From Roseiarcus sp963842835 (GTDB taxonomy: Bacteria > Pseudomonadota > Alphaproteobacteria > Rhizobiales > Beijerinckiaceae): DNA of 64,000 nt. The stretch is from assembly GCA_963842835.1 (NCBI GenBank), contig CAWJIB010000009.1:1-64000 (forward strand), in the 5' to 3' direction. Below the pieces are notes generated by a model, which worked only from the letters and a program-made list of their open reading frames with translations, made no database searches and was not told the origin of the DNA. Shown here one piece after another: positions 1 through 8,470 of the stretch. Each line of letters begins with the position of its first letter. The first letter of the stretch is position 1. The position numbers were made by a program, and so were the translations under genes.

Positions 1-871
1 CGCCGGCCGGCCTCTCCGAGAGCTTCACCACAAAATACAGTACGTCCTTGCTCGGCTCGCGCCGATCGCCATCGACGTCCCATTCCGCCGCAAGCTCGCG
101 AACTTCGCTTATCCCCTGAATGAAACTGCCGTCGTCGCGCTCGAGCGGCAGGTCGCCCTCGCGGCTTTGATATTTGAGGAGAGCGCCAAGCCGCGCGCCG
201 CCGGCGGCGTAGCTCGCGAGCTTGACGACCGCCGCCTGCGAGCCCGCCGCGAGCCCGCGTCGAGCCGCGACCGGGCTCCGTGGCCCAGCCTTGGCGCCCG
301 ACCTACCCAAATTTGCTCCTAGGCCAAGCGCCAATAGGCTTGGCTTCACCGCATGCGATCTGCGGGTCCGCGCGGCCAGAGCGGCCTCGTCGTCTTCCTT
401 TTCGGCCTCGAGCGCCTCGCGATTGAGCCGGCAATGCAGGTTCCAACTTCGAAACGCCTGATGAACGTCGGTCACGATGCCGCCTCGGCGATCTCCAGCG
501 CCTTCAAGCGCGCGATCATGACGCGGGCCGCAAATCGACACGAACATGGCCTCATGGCTGCGCAGCTGATCCAGCGCCGCCTGAACGCGCGCCCGGATCG
601 CCTGCGAGTCCGAAATGCGCCCCGCGTTCATGGCCCGAACCACCTGATTGAGATTGACGCCAACCGCTCTCCATTCCGCGATCATGCGCCGAACGTCGCG
701 TGACGACTGACCGTCGAGCGATGGGCCAAAGGCGCCGGCTTCGCGCGCCAGGCGGCGTAGGCCGGCGCTGATCGTGATGCCTCGGTCTCGGCAAAGTTCC
801 GCGAAGCGCGCGTGCTCTTCCGCGTTCATTCTGACGTGAGCGACGACGGCGCGACGGCTGCCCTTTTTCAA
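1..871 (-). CDS. MobC-like relaxosome protein running in frame into a relaxase N-terminus (partial)
   Basis: A minus-strand reading frame runs off the left edge of the window with no stop. The first ~130 residues resemble MobC accessory proteins of mobilizable elements: an RHH-like start, then a helical stretch with VGVNLNQVVRAMN and a run ending SHEAMFVSICGPR. The later part has relaxase features, including AVVKLASYAAGGARLGALL and a YQSREGDLPLE segment. TTG at 871 is preferred because GGAAGG lies 6 nt upstream; ATG at 829 is the alternative, and a stop lies just upstream of the TTG. MobC and relaxase are usually separate genes, so this is either a fusion or two genes in one frame (a GTG near 475 could start the relaxase). 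Role: nicking and mobilization at oriT. The family call is by motif only. Confidence 0.5.
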   Translation of the reverse strand, partial: MKKGSRRAVVAHVRMNAEEHARFAELCRDRGITISAGLRRLAREAGAFGPSLDGQSSRDVRRMIAEWRAVGVNLNQVVRAMNAGRISDSQAIRARVQAALDQLRSHEAMFVSICGPRHDRALEGAGDRRGGIVTDVHQAFRSWNLHCRLNREALEAEKEDDEAALAARTRRSHAVKPSLLALGLGANLGRSGAKAGPRSPVAARRGLAAGSQAAVVKLASYAAGGARLGALLKYQSREGDLPLERDDGSFIQGISEVRELAAEWDVDGDRREPSKDVLYFVVKLSERPAG

Positions 872-1512
872 TTCCGGCCTTCCCGAGTTGATGACGATTC
901 CTGACTAGGCCGGCCCGGCGAGGGCACACGCAAATTTGTATCACAAATTGCCTATCCTGCCATCCCTCTCCCACCCTATATCTTCCATTTTCACGGACGG
1001 TTGATGAGACGGAGTCGCTTGAGAAACAAGGTGACTCCGACGTCACTGATGTCACTGCGGCTCGATGGGCACTTGGGGCTCGGGGACATCAAGCGCACGT
1101 GCGTCACTGTGGCACAAAATGCATGCCGACGCGGTGCCGCCCATCGCACGAAAGCCTCCCCGTCAAATGGCGCACGGTGAATGTTTGGTTCAAACGACAC
1201 CGTGCCGCGAATGACGCGAGGAGCAACATGACTCGGATGGCTCGAAGGTCACGGCGTCATCACGGGCGCGGGAGCAACAATGGCGCCGAGGTCACCGATG
1301 CGCCGGCGCCCCTCGTACGCAAGAGCCGCCGTGTCGCAAAACACACCGCGACGCAAATCGCGCAGGGGCACGAGCGACACCGCGACTCCGAGGCCTCCGC
1401 GTCAAATGCGCCTTGTGTCTTTGTGGGCAACGTGTATCGTGTGATATAGCGTCATATAAAGTCACGCGACAACGGCGCGCATGCGTCGGATGAATTCAAG
1501 AAGGAGACGTTT
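872..1512. other. Intergenic region upstream of parA with direct repeats
   Basis: No convincing gene. Two near-identical 20-bp boxes sharing the core CGTCAAATG lie at 1154-1173 and 1393-1412 in the same orientation, and there are several GTCACT-type words between 1030 and 1110. The position between a relaxase operon and parA fits a partition centromere, replication or transfer origin, or parA operator. None of these can be chosen from sequence alone. AAGGAG at 1501-1506 is the parA ribosome binding site. Confidence 0.4.
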
Positions 1513-2232
1513 GTGGCGATATTGGCGATCGCGGCCTCGAAGGGCGGAAGCGGCAAGACAACCCTTTGCCTATTGCTGGCGGACGCGTTCGCCCGCGTTG
1601 GGATGCCCGTGGCGATCCTCGACGCGGATCCCCAGGCGTCCTCTTTGCAGTGGATGCGACGGTGCGAGGCCGCCGGCGACAAGCCGGCGCTGATCACAGT
1701 CGAAGCGGCAGTCGGCGAAATCGCCCTCTCGGAGAAGCTCGACGGCGCCGGCGAGTATGGCGTCGTCATCGTGGACCTTCCCGGCGTTCTGAATCAGGTC
1801 GTCGGCGTCGGCGCCAGTCGCGCGGACTTGGTGATCGTGCCGATGCGCATGTCGTTCCACGACGTCACCGAAGCTGTGAAGCTCCTCAAGTGGCTGGAAG
1901 CCGTGGTCGGACATGCCGGTCCCGTGAACGCCAGGATCGTCGCGAACGATGTCGATGCGATCGCGCAAAAGACGGTGGCCTTCCGGGAGGCCGCCCGTTT
2001 CGCGGTTCAACACGACCTGCCCTTCTTCAACACGGTCTTGCGTTCGCGAAACGTCTTCAAGGCGATGGCTCACCAAAGCGGATCGCTCTCGACAGTTCCG
2101 GCCGACTCGGATCAGCTGGAAAAAGCGAAGCGGAATATCGGCGATCTCATGAGCGAGATTCTCCGGATGTTTCCGGGCCAAGATGGGGAGGCGGCCGCGG
2201 TCGACGCCGAAGGCCAGAGGGCGGGCGCATGA
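1513..2232 (+). CDS. parA: ParA-family partition ATPase
   Basis: A 239-residue Walker-type ParA/MinD ATPase. The deviant Walker A SKGGSGKTT is at residues 9-17, the DADPQ switch follows at ~38-42, and the Walker B strand is VVIVDLPG. There is no N-terminal DNA-binding extension, so it belongs to the short ParA type that pairs with small RHH proteins. The GTG start at 1513 has AAGGAG 6 nt upstream. The next gene starts inside its stop codon (ATGA), and an RHH protein follows, giving a three-gene cassette. Likely role: positioning or stable inheritance of the element, or aiding relaxase docking as in VirC1-type proteins. Confidence 0.85.
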   Translation: MAILAIAASKGGSGKTTLCLLLADAFARVGMPVAILDADPQASSLQWMRRCEAAGDKPALITVEAAVGEIALSEKLDGAGEYGVVIVDLPGVLNQVVGVGASRADLVIVPMRMSFHDVTEAVKLLKWLEAVVGHAGPVNARIVANDVDAIAQKTVAFREAARFAVQHDLPFFNTVLRSRNVFKAMAHQSGSLSTVPADSDQLEKAKRNIGDLMSEILRMFPGQDGEAAAVDAEGQRAGA

Positions 2233-2417
2233 GCGACGCCGGCATGGGCCCGCTGTTGGCGGGATTCGCCAAACTGAAACCCAAGGCAGGTATCGCTCTC
2301 GCGGAATTGGCTGACGCGAGTCATAGGGTCGAACTGAGGCCACCGGAATTGTCGCGCCATCGACCGACGCACGGCCATCGGCCGAACCGCCGACAGCGAT
2401 CGCGCGACCCGCTGTGA
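2229..2417 (+). CDS. Small hypothetical protein in the parA operon
   Basis: A 62-residue protein starting MSDAGMGPLLAGFAKLKP. Its ATG overlaps the parA stop and its stop overlaps the GTG of the next gene, so it appears translationally coupled to both. The first 35 residues are helical and alanine/leucine rich, and the tail is basic (Arg/His rich), which would suit DNA binding. I do not recognise a family. It may be an adaptor between ParA and the RHH protein. Confidence rests on the tight gene packing rather than on homology. Confidence 0.5.
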   Translation: MSDAGMGPLLAGFAKLKPKAGIALAELADASHRVELRPPELSRHRPTHGHRPNRRQRSRDPL

Positions 2418-2590
2418 GCGAGCGCGGTGAAGGCCGATCAGCGAAGGAGCCGAGCGCCAAGGCGATGAAGGTCCTTCGCGTGAAGCTGCCGGCGGACCTC
2501 TACAAGAAGATTCGCGTCAAGGCGGCTCTCGACGAGACGAGCATCGGCGAGCTCGCCGAGAGGGCTTGGCGAGCGTTTCTCTCGACGTGA
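2414..2590 (+). CDS. Ribbon-helix-helix protein, probable ParA partner
   Basis: A 58-residue protein (41 residues if ATG 2465 is the start). The core KVLRVKLPADLYKKIRVKA followed by ETSIGELAERAW is a classic RHH fold: a short beta strand with alternating contacts, then two helices. Such proteins bind operator or centromere DNA as dimers and often repress their own operon. The gene sits last in the parA cassette and its GTG overlaps the preceding stop. It is very likely the centromere-binding or regulatory partner of ParA. The start is uncertain; GTG 2414 is favoured by coupling, ATG 2465 by typical RHH length. Confidence 0.7.
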   Translation: MSERGEGRSAKEPSAKAMKVLRVKLPADLYKKIRVKAALDETSIGELAERAWRAFLST

Positions 2591-2676
2591 GCGAACGGGA
2601 AACGTGACGAGCGCCTCGAGGAGATGGACCCGGACGGCGATATGGCCGTCCGAGCGGAAGCTGCGGCGCGGTCCGA

Positions 2677-2847
2677 TCAATCGGCCCAGGGATCGAACTC
2701 GTGCACCACTTCGTCGAGGTCGCCGTCGTACTCGCTCGTCGGCATGAAGCCGAAGCCGCCGCCGGCCCTGAATACGATGACGTAGACCATGAGGGTGGTG
2801 GCGAGGTTCCAGGCGCGGGCGTGGGCGATGACGAGGGCTTGCGGCAT
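2677..2847 (-). CDS. Small conserved-looking protein of unknown function
   Basis: A 56-residue protein beginning MPQALVIAHARAWNLA with an acidic tail ending HEFDPWAD. The ATG at 2847 is preceded by AGGAG 6 nt upstream, which decides this start over longer readings. The middle contains one short hydrophobic stretch (LATTLMVYVIVF). The leader upstream contains GGCGCCTGTCG, a string also present in the leader of the ardC gene at 31,110, suggesting shared regulation among backbone genes. No function can be assigned. Confidence 0.5.
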   Translation of the reverse strand: MPQALVIAHARAWNLATTLMVYVIVFRAGGGFGFMPTSEYDGDLDEVVHEFDPWAD

Positions 2848-3466
2848 TTTGGGCTCCTGTGCTCTGGCGGGGATCGATCCCGCTCGACAGGCGCCTGAAA
2901 GGTCCGGGGCTCGGCCGCGATCACCTCGCAGGCGTAGCCGGAGAGGCCGCACGCATGGCGTAGCGGACCCTTCACGGGTTGATGGCGTGAGGCCGACGTC
3001 GGACCAAGGTGGCGCCAATGAGAGCGGGTTGATGACCGCCGGCTCGTGAGCCATGTCGCAAACCCTTCGCCTTCCCTCGGGCCAACGACAAACGAGCCGC
3101 CCGAATGAGGACGACACATCGGGGAGCCCGGCGGTTGCTCAATCTCGCGGCGGCGGGTGAACGGATGGAAGGCGGTCGATCCGGGCGTGATCCGAACAGA
3201 GCTCCATCAACGAAGTGGCGCGCGCCTGGAATTCTTGGCTGATCGCGGGGCACGTGCCACACGCGCCGTCATCGCCGACCAGATCGCGTCCTCGCCATTG
3301 CAATCGCTTGAGGGGGCCGCAATTCGCTCGCTCTTGCGCGCGGGATCGTCACCGCAGGCCGAGACGGCGTCGCCGGCTCGGTGAGCGGCGTCTGGCCGCG
3401 CGTAGAGCCCTGCCGGCCGCACGGCCGGACGCGCCCATGGACTCAGCCGAAGTCATTGCCGTCTGC
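2848..3466. other. Region without a supported gene
   Basis: About 620 bp. Several overlapping open frames exist on both strands, but none has a good ribosome site with a coherent protein. The part just upstream of 2847 holds an inverted repeat (GCGGGATCGATCCCCGC at about 2876-2892) next to the GGCGCCTGTCG string. The rest shows nothing I can name. Confidence 0.35.
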
Positions 3467-4180
3467 TCAAACGAGACGATAGACCTGCCCGCTGCCGAAA
3501 TCGCGAACTAGATCTACGCGAGCGCCGTCCCAATGATAGTCGAGATTCCGCCCCTGGATCGGGTTCGAGGCGCGGTCGGGATAGAAAAGCCCTACGCATT
3601 CCCCGCCTTCAAAGCGGAGGCTCGGATAGACGAGGCCGTCGGACCCAGCGATCCGAAGCTGAGTTCCGAGGGCTTGGCTCGCCGTATAGTCGTCCGGATC
3701 GAGCGCGGCCTGGTGGTTCGGATCGCGGCTTCGCAGGTCATGCAACCGCGCATCAACACCGAGTACAATCTCCCGGAACTGCGATGTCCACCCGGCGGAT
3801 TCGTTCGTGCGCGCCATGAACTTCGTATGGTGATAGACCGTCTCGAACAGCGCGACCTCGAAGGAATTGCCGGCATAGAGAACGCCGAAAGCGCCCGCGC
3901 TGAAACGGCTCGGCCGATCGGCGCTGACATGGGTGAACGGCGCCATGAGGGTGCTGGCGCCGGGCCCCGCTACACGCCTGCCCGCTGGCACGAGATCCAG
4001 GTTGCCGATGCTCTCCATCAGCCGCGGATTGGTCTTCTGCTCAGCGGAGATAAGAAGCGGCCAGTCGGCCGGGTCGGCGATATCCTCGAACAAGTCGATC
4101 GGAGGATGGATGCTGCGGATGATTCGGACTGCGTCCCGCCAACTGACCTCGGCGACGGGGACAGTGGCGATATCAATCAC
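3467..4180 (-). CDS. RES-domain toxin
   Basis: A 237-residue RES-family protein, starting at GTG 4180, which overlaps the antitoxin stop (GTGA). Family features are visible: an Arg-containing segment AVGRR-like around GRRVAGPGAS, the Gly/Tyr-rich GVLYAGNSFEVALFETVYHH block with the conserved Glu residues, and a C-terminal LRFEGGECVGLFYPD. RES toxins of this kind degrade or modify NAD+ and cause growth arrest. It is encoded directly downstream of an Xre/MbcA-type antitoxin, which is the standard gene order. It acts in the cytoplasm. The longer frame upstream of 4180 is only the antitoxin read out of frame. Confidence 0.82.
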   Translation of the reverse strand: MIDIATVPVAEVSWRDAVRIIRSIHPPIDLFEDIADPADWPLLISAEQKTNPRLMESIGNLDLVPAGRRVAGPGASTLMAPFTHVSADRPSRFSAGAFGVLYAGNSFEVALFETVYHHTKFMARTNESAGWTSQFREIVLGVDARLHDLRSRDPNHQAALDPDDYTASQALGTQLRIAGSDGLVYPSLRFEGGECVGLFYPDRASNPIQGRNLDYHWDGARVDLVRDFGSGQVYRLV

Positions 4181-4590
4181 CAGCCGCCCCGCTCGCTGTC
4201 GAGATAGCGGCGAACCCGCATGAGGTCCGTCAGCTCCCCGCCGAGCATCACCTCCAGGGCCGTTCGGCCTCCGAACGCGGAATTCGGCGCCTGGATCCAG
4301 GCATAACCCCGTTGCGGTTCGTTGAAGATGATTCTCAGCGCCTTGTGGATGCCCATGAGGTTCGAGAGCCGCGCCTTGGTGTCTCGGTCGATCCGGCCGA
4401 TCTCGCCCGCTTTCCAGCGGCGATACGATCGAATAGGCAGGTCCAGCAAGGTGGCCGCCTGTTCGTCCGTGACCGACCATAGGCGAAAGAGGTTGAGCGC
4501 CGCGCGGAACGTGGCGGCGGCTTCCTCATCGCTGATAGGCGCCGGAGTGAAGTCGCGTGGCGCGGTATCGACGCGGAGCAATGCGGTCAT
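4177..4590 (-). CDS. Xre/MbcA/ParS-type antitoxin
   Basis: A 137-residue protein with an HTH-like N-terminal half (EQAATLLDLPIRSYRRWK) and the DUF2384 C-terminal half found in antitoxins of RES toxins (LMGIHKALRIIF, then NSAFGGRTALEVMLGGELTDL and the end DSERGGW). The ATG at 4590 has AGGAG 6 nt upstream. It neutralizes the RES toxin and should autoregulate the pair through the inverted repeat immediately upstream. The Tn7-like transposon at 4670 was inserted only ~80 bp upstream of this gene, in or near its control region. Confidence 0.82.
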   Translation of the reverse strand: MTALLRVDTAPRDFTPAPISDEEAAATFRAALNLFRLWSVTDEQAATLLDLPIRSYRRWKAGEIGRIDRDTKARLSNLMGIHKALRIIFNEPQRGYAWIQAPNSAFGGRTALEVMLGGELTDLMRVRRYLDSERGGW

Positions 4591-4603
4591 CAGAATCTCC
4601 TAT

Positions 4604-4636
4604 TTGGCATAATATAGCAGTTATAATGCCATATGG
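4604..4636 (-). promoter_or_regulatory. Putative promoter/operator of the Xre-RES operon
   Basis: An AT-rich island directly upstream of the antitoxin contains an imperfect inverted repeat, GGCATAATAT facing ATAATGCC, and -10-like TATAAT words. Xre antitoxins of this family bind such repeats to repress their own operon. The assignment is by position and symmetry only. Confidence 0.45.
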
Positions 4637-4669
4637 CAACCTATCATTGCCCGGCAAGGCCTTCTCCGC

Positions 4670-4754
4670 TGTCGGTGCGCCATGTTTCGTGAACTGGCGC
4701 CATCATTCGCGAACTGGCGCCGTAAATCGTGGACTCGATTCACGAACTTGGGGC
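4670..4754. repeat. Left end of the Tn7-like element with three TnsB-site-like repeats
   Basis: The terminal TGTCGGTGCGCC is followed by repeats GTTTCGTGAACTGGCGCC (4684-4701) and CATTCGCGAACTGGCGCC (4704-4721), exactly 20 bp apart, and a weaker copy with TTCACGAACTTGGGG (about 4739-4753) that overlaps the end of the HTH gene. Tandem sites of this kind are bound by TnsB-type transposases. Confidence 0.85.
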
Positions 4755-5162
4755 TGGACCATGCGTAGGTATGGTCCGTGGTCCGCTGAGCTTCTTCGGC
4801 CCCCACAGACGACGGCGGCGGCCGCTGCCTGGCCTCGGTCGGCAGTGCTTCTTCAGCAGGTTCGATGCCATATCGAGGCTCAGCTCGATCCCGAACATAG
4901 CCTTGGTGTGAGCGACGACGGCGTGGCGGTTCTGGTTGGCGAGGTCGGCGCAGATCCATTGCGCGAGCACTTCGGATTGAGCGGACGTAAGGACGGGTCT
5001 CCCAGTCGGGCGTTCGAGCGCCGCTTCGAGCCCATGTTCGATCCCGCAGTCGAGCCAGCGGTAAACGCTCCTCGGCTTGACACGGGCTATCGCGGCCGCC
5101 TCCCCAAGGGTCGCTCCGGCCTTGAGTTCGGCAAAGGCAGTCAGCTCACCTGGACGAGCCAC
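4740..5162 (-). CDS. Helix-turn-helix protein of the Tn7-like element
   Basis: A 140-residue basic protein. Residues ~10-50 form an HTH (GATLGEAAAIARVKPRSVYRW) like those in IS630/winged transposase N-termini, followed by RPTGRPVLTSAQSEVLAQW and a second helical domain. The tail is Arg/Pro rich. There is no DDE catalytic domain, so it is not a full transposase. It lies 93 bp downstream of tnsC inside the transposon, exactly where tniQ/tnsD would sit in related elements. It could be a targeting factor, a regulator, or a remnant of an inserted element. The function is unknown. Confidence 0.65.
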   Translation of the reverse strand: MARPGELTAFAELKAGATLGEAAAIARVKPRSVYRWLDCGIEHGLEAALERPTGRPVLTSAQSEVLAQWICADLANQNRHAVVAHTKAMFGIELSLDMASNLLKKHCRPRPGSGRRRRLWGPKKLSGPRTIPTHGPAPSS

Positions 5163-5255
5163 GACGCAAGCGCCTCATCCGCCGCCGGCTCGATGTGAAC
5201 AGGCAACGTCGCCCGCGCCGGAGAAGCCTCGGGCATCGCCAAGACGGCGAACAGA

Positions 5256-6158
5256 TCAGACCGCAACACGCCGACGCTCGGAGGGCCGGATGAAGCCCAC
5301 ATCCTCGATCATGCGTGCCGAGATCGCCTCCGTCCCGGTCTCGACCGCCAACACAGCCGCCCGCACGACGACGGCGATGATCTCGCCGAGCACGCCCTCC
5401 GCCGCCGTGAGGATACGGCCGGCCATGACCGGATCGTCGAGGTGCGACGGCTTGCGCAGCGGCAAGGCCGCTTCGAGTGTCGCAAGAAGCCGCCGATATT
5501 CCTCGTCGTCCGCCCACAGCGGCAAGGCGAACGGCTCGAACCGATTGGCGAGCTGGTCGTCGCTGCGGATCGCGCGCAACGCCTCGGCCGTGCCGACGCC
5601 GACCAGCGGTATTTGCAGCTCATTGCCCAGCCAGCGCAGCAGGTTGAGCAGTCGCCGTTGCTGCATCGTAGTGCCCGACAGCAGGTTGTGCAGCTCGTCG
5701 ATCACCAGCAGGTGCGTGCCCGTCGCACGCATCATGCGCACCGCCATGTCCTGCTTGGTCGCGATGCGGTCGCGCAGGCCGAACGGCACTCCGAGCCCGT
5801 CGAGGACCGCACCGAACAGCCGGCCTTCGTCCGGCCCCGGCGGCATCTGCACCCTCAGCACCGGTAGGACAGCCACGCCGTGCGCCGCTTCGACGGCGGT
5901 GATGGGCGGATGCACCCGCCGGAACTTCTCTACGATCATGGTCTTGCCGTTGTTCGTCGGGCCGACCAACAGCAGGTTCGGCATCCGCATCCGCTTCGGG
6001 AACGTCAGCAGGTCCTCCATAGCCGCCAACGCGGTGTCCGCCCGTGCATAGGCGATCCAGCGATCTGTGCGGATGCGCCGGATGCGCGCCTCTGCGGTTT
6101 CCTCGACCATCGGCCGGACCGAGGGGTGGAGGTGCGGGTAGTCCCCGCTCACGACCAT
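5256..6158 (-). CDS. tnsC: TnsC/TniB-type AAA+ transposition ATPase
   Basis: A 300-residue AAA+ protein with Walker A GPTNNGKT (66-73), Walker B LLVIDELHNL, a sensor segment PLVGVGTAEALRAI and the arginine-rich RFEPFALPLW region typical of TniB. In Tn7-like systems it forms filaments on target DNA and passes the target signal to TnsA/TnsB. The gene overlaps the end of tnsB by 10 nt and is the third gene of the tnsA-tnsB-tnsC operon. The C-terminal lid is complete and no truncation is seen. Confidence 0.9.
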   Translation of the reverse strand: MVVSGDYPHLHPSVRPMVEETAEARIRRIRTDRWIAYARADTALAAMEDLLTFPKRMRMPNLLLVGPTNNGKTMIVEKFRRVHPPITAVEAAHGVAVLPVLRVQMPPGPDEGRLFGAVLDGLGVPFGLRDRIATKQDMAVRMMRATGTHLLVIDELHNLLSGTTMQQRRLLNLLRWLGNELQIPLVGVGTAEALRAIRSDDQLANRFEPFALPLWADDEEYRRLLATLEAALPLRKPSHLDDPVMAGRILTAAEGVLGEIIAVVVRAAVLAVETGTEAISARMIEDVGFIRPSERRRVAV

Positions 6159-7813
6159 TCCTCGAATGGGAAGATGCGCTCCTCCAGCGAGCCGTCGGTC
6201 TCACGTCGCGGCGGCTCGCTCCGGTCGGGGACGAACGTGGGTTCGGCTGCACCGCCGGCCACGACCCGCAGGCGGCGCTCCCGCTGCCGGCGGGCTGTCT
6301 TCGTCGTGCGCGCCGCATCGTCGGCAATGGTACGCATCGCCTCGATCGTGCGGAAGATCGCCGCTTCGTCGACCATGGCGCGCCCGTCTTCGCGCAGACG
6401 CTTCAACGCCAGGCGATGCTCCCACAGGCTGATCGGCGGCCGCCGCAGGTCGCGGTAGGCCAGATCGTAATAGGTTCCGTCCGGGCCGAGCAGGTAGATG
6501 CGGCTGAGGTCGCGCGGATCGTAACGGACGATCATCGGCTCGGGATGGCCGATCCAGGTGCTGAGCACGTCGGCCCAATAAGCGATGGAGTGCAGCGCCA
6601 CACCGTCGCGGCGGAGCCGCCGCCGCTCGATCGGCAGAAAGTCGATCAGGAACCGCCGAGGATCGGGGACGGCGACCGGCTCGCCACGCCCGAGCGTGGC
6701 GTCGTCGCCGGCAATGCCGCGCTGCCAGGCCACCAACGGCGTCATGCCGATGCCGCGATGCAGCTCGCGGTGATAGACGCCGGCGATGGCGTGGCCCAGC
6801 CAGCGCTCCACCTCATCGAGCGTCATCGCCGCCGTCGCGTCGGGGTTCAGGTCACCCTTCTCCTGGACGTTGGAGAAGGTCGTGCCCGGCAGCAGATGGA
6901 CCTTACCCATCACTGTGCCGATCAGCCGCTCGATATGTCCGCCATAATGGGGCGTTCGCACCGGCCGATGGTCGACGGCGATGCCGTACTGCTCGCAACC
7001 CCGCTTCAGCGCCTCGGAGCGGAACTCCTTGGCGTTGTCGAGGTGCAGGCGCTCGGGGATGCCGCGGACCGGCCACTCCACGTCGATGTCTCGCTCGGCC
7101 AGCCAGCTATCCTTGACGAGCGCAGAATGGCTGAGGCAGAGCGCCACGGATGTCGCCGACGGCGGTTCCAGCGACAGGTGGAAGCCGGCGACACAGCGCG
7201 TGCAGACGTCGATCGCCAGCGTCAGCCACGGGCGCTGGATCGGCGCCCGGGTCGTGCTATCGACCACGATCACATCGACCAGGGTATGATCTATCTGGAT
7301 CAGCGAGAGCGGCCAGCGGGCCTCCAGCGATCCGACTACAGGGACGTATCGGTCGCGCGCCGCCTTACGACCTTCCCGCTTGGCGACCACCTCCCGACTC
7401 GGACGCGCCCGAAGCCGTGCGGTGACGCCCTTGCGGCCGGGCGGCGTCAGACCACGCGCCGCACATTGACGCCGCACTTCGGCAACCAGATCGACGATCT
7501 TCGGTCGCTGGCGCGTCAGATAGACAGCGTCGATCGCCTCACGGATCAGCTCCTCCACCTCCTCACCGAGCTTGGAGTAACCAAACTCCCGACCGCGCTT
7601 GCGCGGCAGCAAACTAGTCAGTCGCGGATCAGCGATGTAGCGGCGCACAAGCGCGTAAACGTGCGTTGGCCCGCAGCCCAACGTCGCTGCGCCGGCCTCG
7701 ACATCGGCCCGTGTCCGCGCCGGATTTTCCGCCAGCCGACGGATCACCGACAGACATCGACGGGCTTCGTCCCAAGCGGCTGCATCAACCATCGAGAGTT
7801 CGGGCGCGCTCAT
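6149..7813 (-). CDS. tnsB: TnsB-type DDE transposase (Mu/Tn7 C-terminal family)
   Basis: A 554-residue integrase-fold transposase. The catalytic triad is visible: Asp175 in LIQIDHTLVDV, Asp259 in LHLDNAKEF and Glu295 in HYGGHIERLIGT. It is preceded by HTH domains for end binding (residues ~10-140) and followed by the Mu-type beta-barrel domain (around RRRLRRDGVALHSIAYW). It joins 3' ends to target DNA. ATG 7813 overlaps the tnsA stop (ATGA), which settles the start; the frame is open further upstream but there it lies over tnsA. The stop lies inside the tnsC start. Confidence 0.92.
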   Translation of the reverse strand: MSAPELSMVDAAAWDEARRCLSVIRRLAENPARTRADVEAGAATLGCGPTHVYALVRRYIADPRLTSLLPRKRGREFGYSKLGEEVEELIREAIDAVYLTRQRPKIVDLVAEVRRQCAARGLTPPGRKGVTARLRARPSREVVAKREGRKAARDRYVPVVGSLEARWPLSLIQIDHTLVDVIVVDSTTRAPIQRPWLTLAIDVCTRCVAGFHLSLEPPSATSVALCLSHSALVKDSWLAERDIDVEWPVRGIPERLHLDNAKEFRSEALKRGCEQYGIAVDHRPVRTPHYGGHIERLIGTVMGKVHLLPGTTFSNVQEKGDLNPDATAAMTLDEVERWLGHAIAGVYHRELHRGIGMTPLVAWQRGIAGDDATLGRGEPVAVPDPRRFLIDFLPIERRRLRRDGVALHSIAYWADVLSTWIGHPEPMIVRYDPRDLSRIYLLGPDGTYYDLAYRDLRRPPISLWEHRLALKRLREDGRAMVDEAAIFRTIEAMRTIADDAARTTKTARRQRERRLRVVAGGAAEPTFVPDRSEPPRRETDGSLEERIFPFEEWS

Positions 7814-8433
7814 GGCGCCGTCACCCGCGTGTCGGCGGCGATCGGCATCGTGAAATCGACGACAAGCGCGCCGCGTGCAATCAGCCGCCAGACCACGGCG
7901 AGGCCCGCTTCGCGCGATACCGGCAGCGCATCGACCAAGTGGCCGAAGCAGGTCGCATAGGCGCGCGCATATGCGACCGTCCGTTCGGCCAGCACCGGGT
8001 CGACCGGCGCGCTTCTGAGAGGCAGCAACCGCTTCGCAGCTTCCAGCCGCGGGCCGCGAATGCCGCGCTCCGTAGCGATCCTGAATCGCGCACCGTTGCT
8101 GCACGCCCAAATCCGCGCGGACGCAAAGGCTGGGCGGAAGCGGCTCCATCCAGCCCGCAGATCAGCACGGTATTTAATCTCAACGATATCGGAGCGGCCG
8201 TCGCTCCAGTCGACGCGAAAGTCCGGCGTATATCGGCGCTGCCTGCCTTCATCCTCGAAGCGGATCGTCACCGGCTGCGCCGTCACAACGGCGCCCGCAT
8301 CCACGAAGCTCGCGAGCGTCACGAAGTCCCGCTCGAGCGCGCTCTCATGCTCCGCCAACCCCGTCGCGAGGGCCTGGAACCCGGTCACATGCGACCGGCG
8401 GCTGAGCGGAATGCGCCTCAAATCGCCCTCCAC
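7810..8433 (-). CDS. tnsA: TnsA-type endonuclease
   Basis: A 207-residue restriction-endonuclease-fold protein. The N-terminal catalytic domain shows an acidic residue near 34-36 (SALERDF), Asp71 in RYTPDFRV and the E-x-K motif VEIKYR (Glu85/Lys87). TnsA cuts the 5' strands so that, with TnsB, the element is excised cleanly and moves by cut-and-paste. The C-terminal half is a helical domain expected to contact TnsC. It is the first gene of the operon, starting 38 bp inside the inner TnsB-like site. Confidence 0.88.
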   Translation of the reverse strand: MEGDLRRIPLSRRSHVTGFQALATGLAEHESALERDFVTLASFVDAGAVVTAQPVTIRFEDEGRQRRYTPDFRVDWSDGRSDIVEIKYRADLRAGWSRFRPAFASARIWACSNGARFRIATERGIRGPRLEAAKRLLPLRSAPVDPVLAERTVAYARAYATCFGHLVDALPVSREAGLAVVWRLIARGALVVDFTMPIAADTRVTAP

Positions 8434-8470
8434 ACGGAATGCGACTCAGTACGCAAACATCGCACATTTT

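Noticed and set aside
6044..7960. A 638-residue open frame on the plus strand
   Set aside because: Antisense to tnsB; composition is the mirror of a GC-rich gene and has no protein family character.
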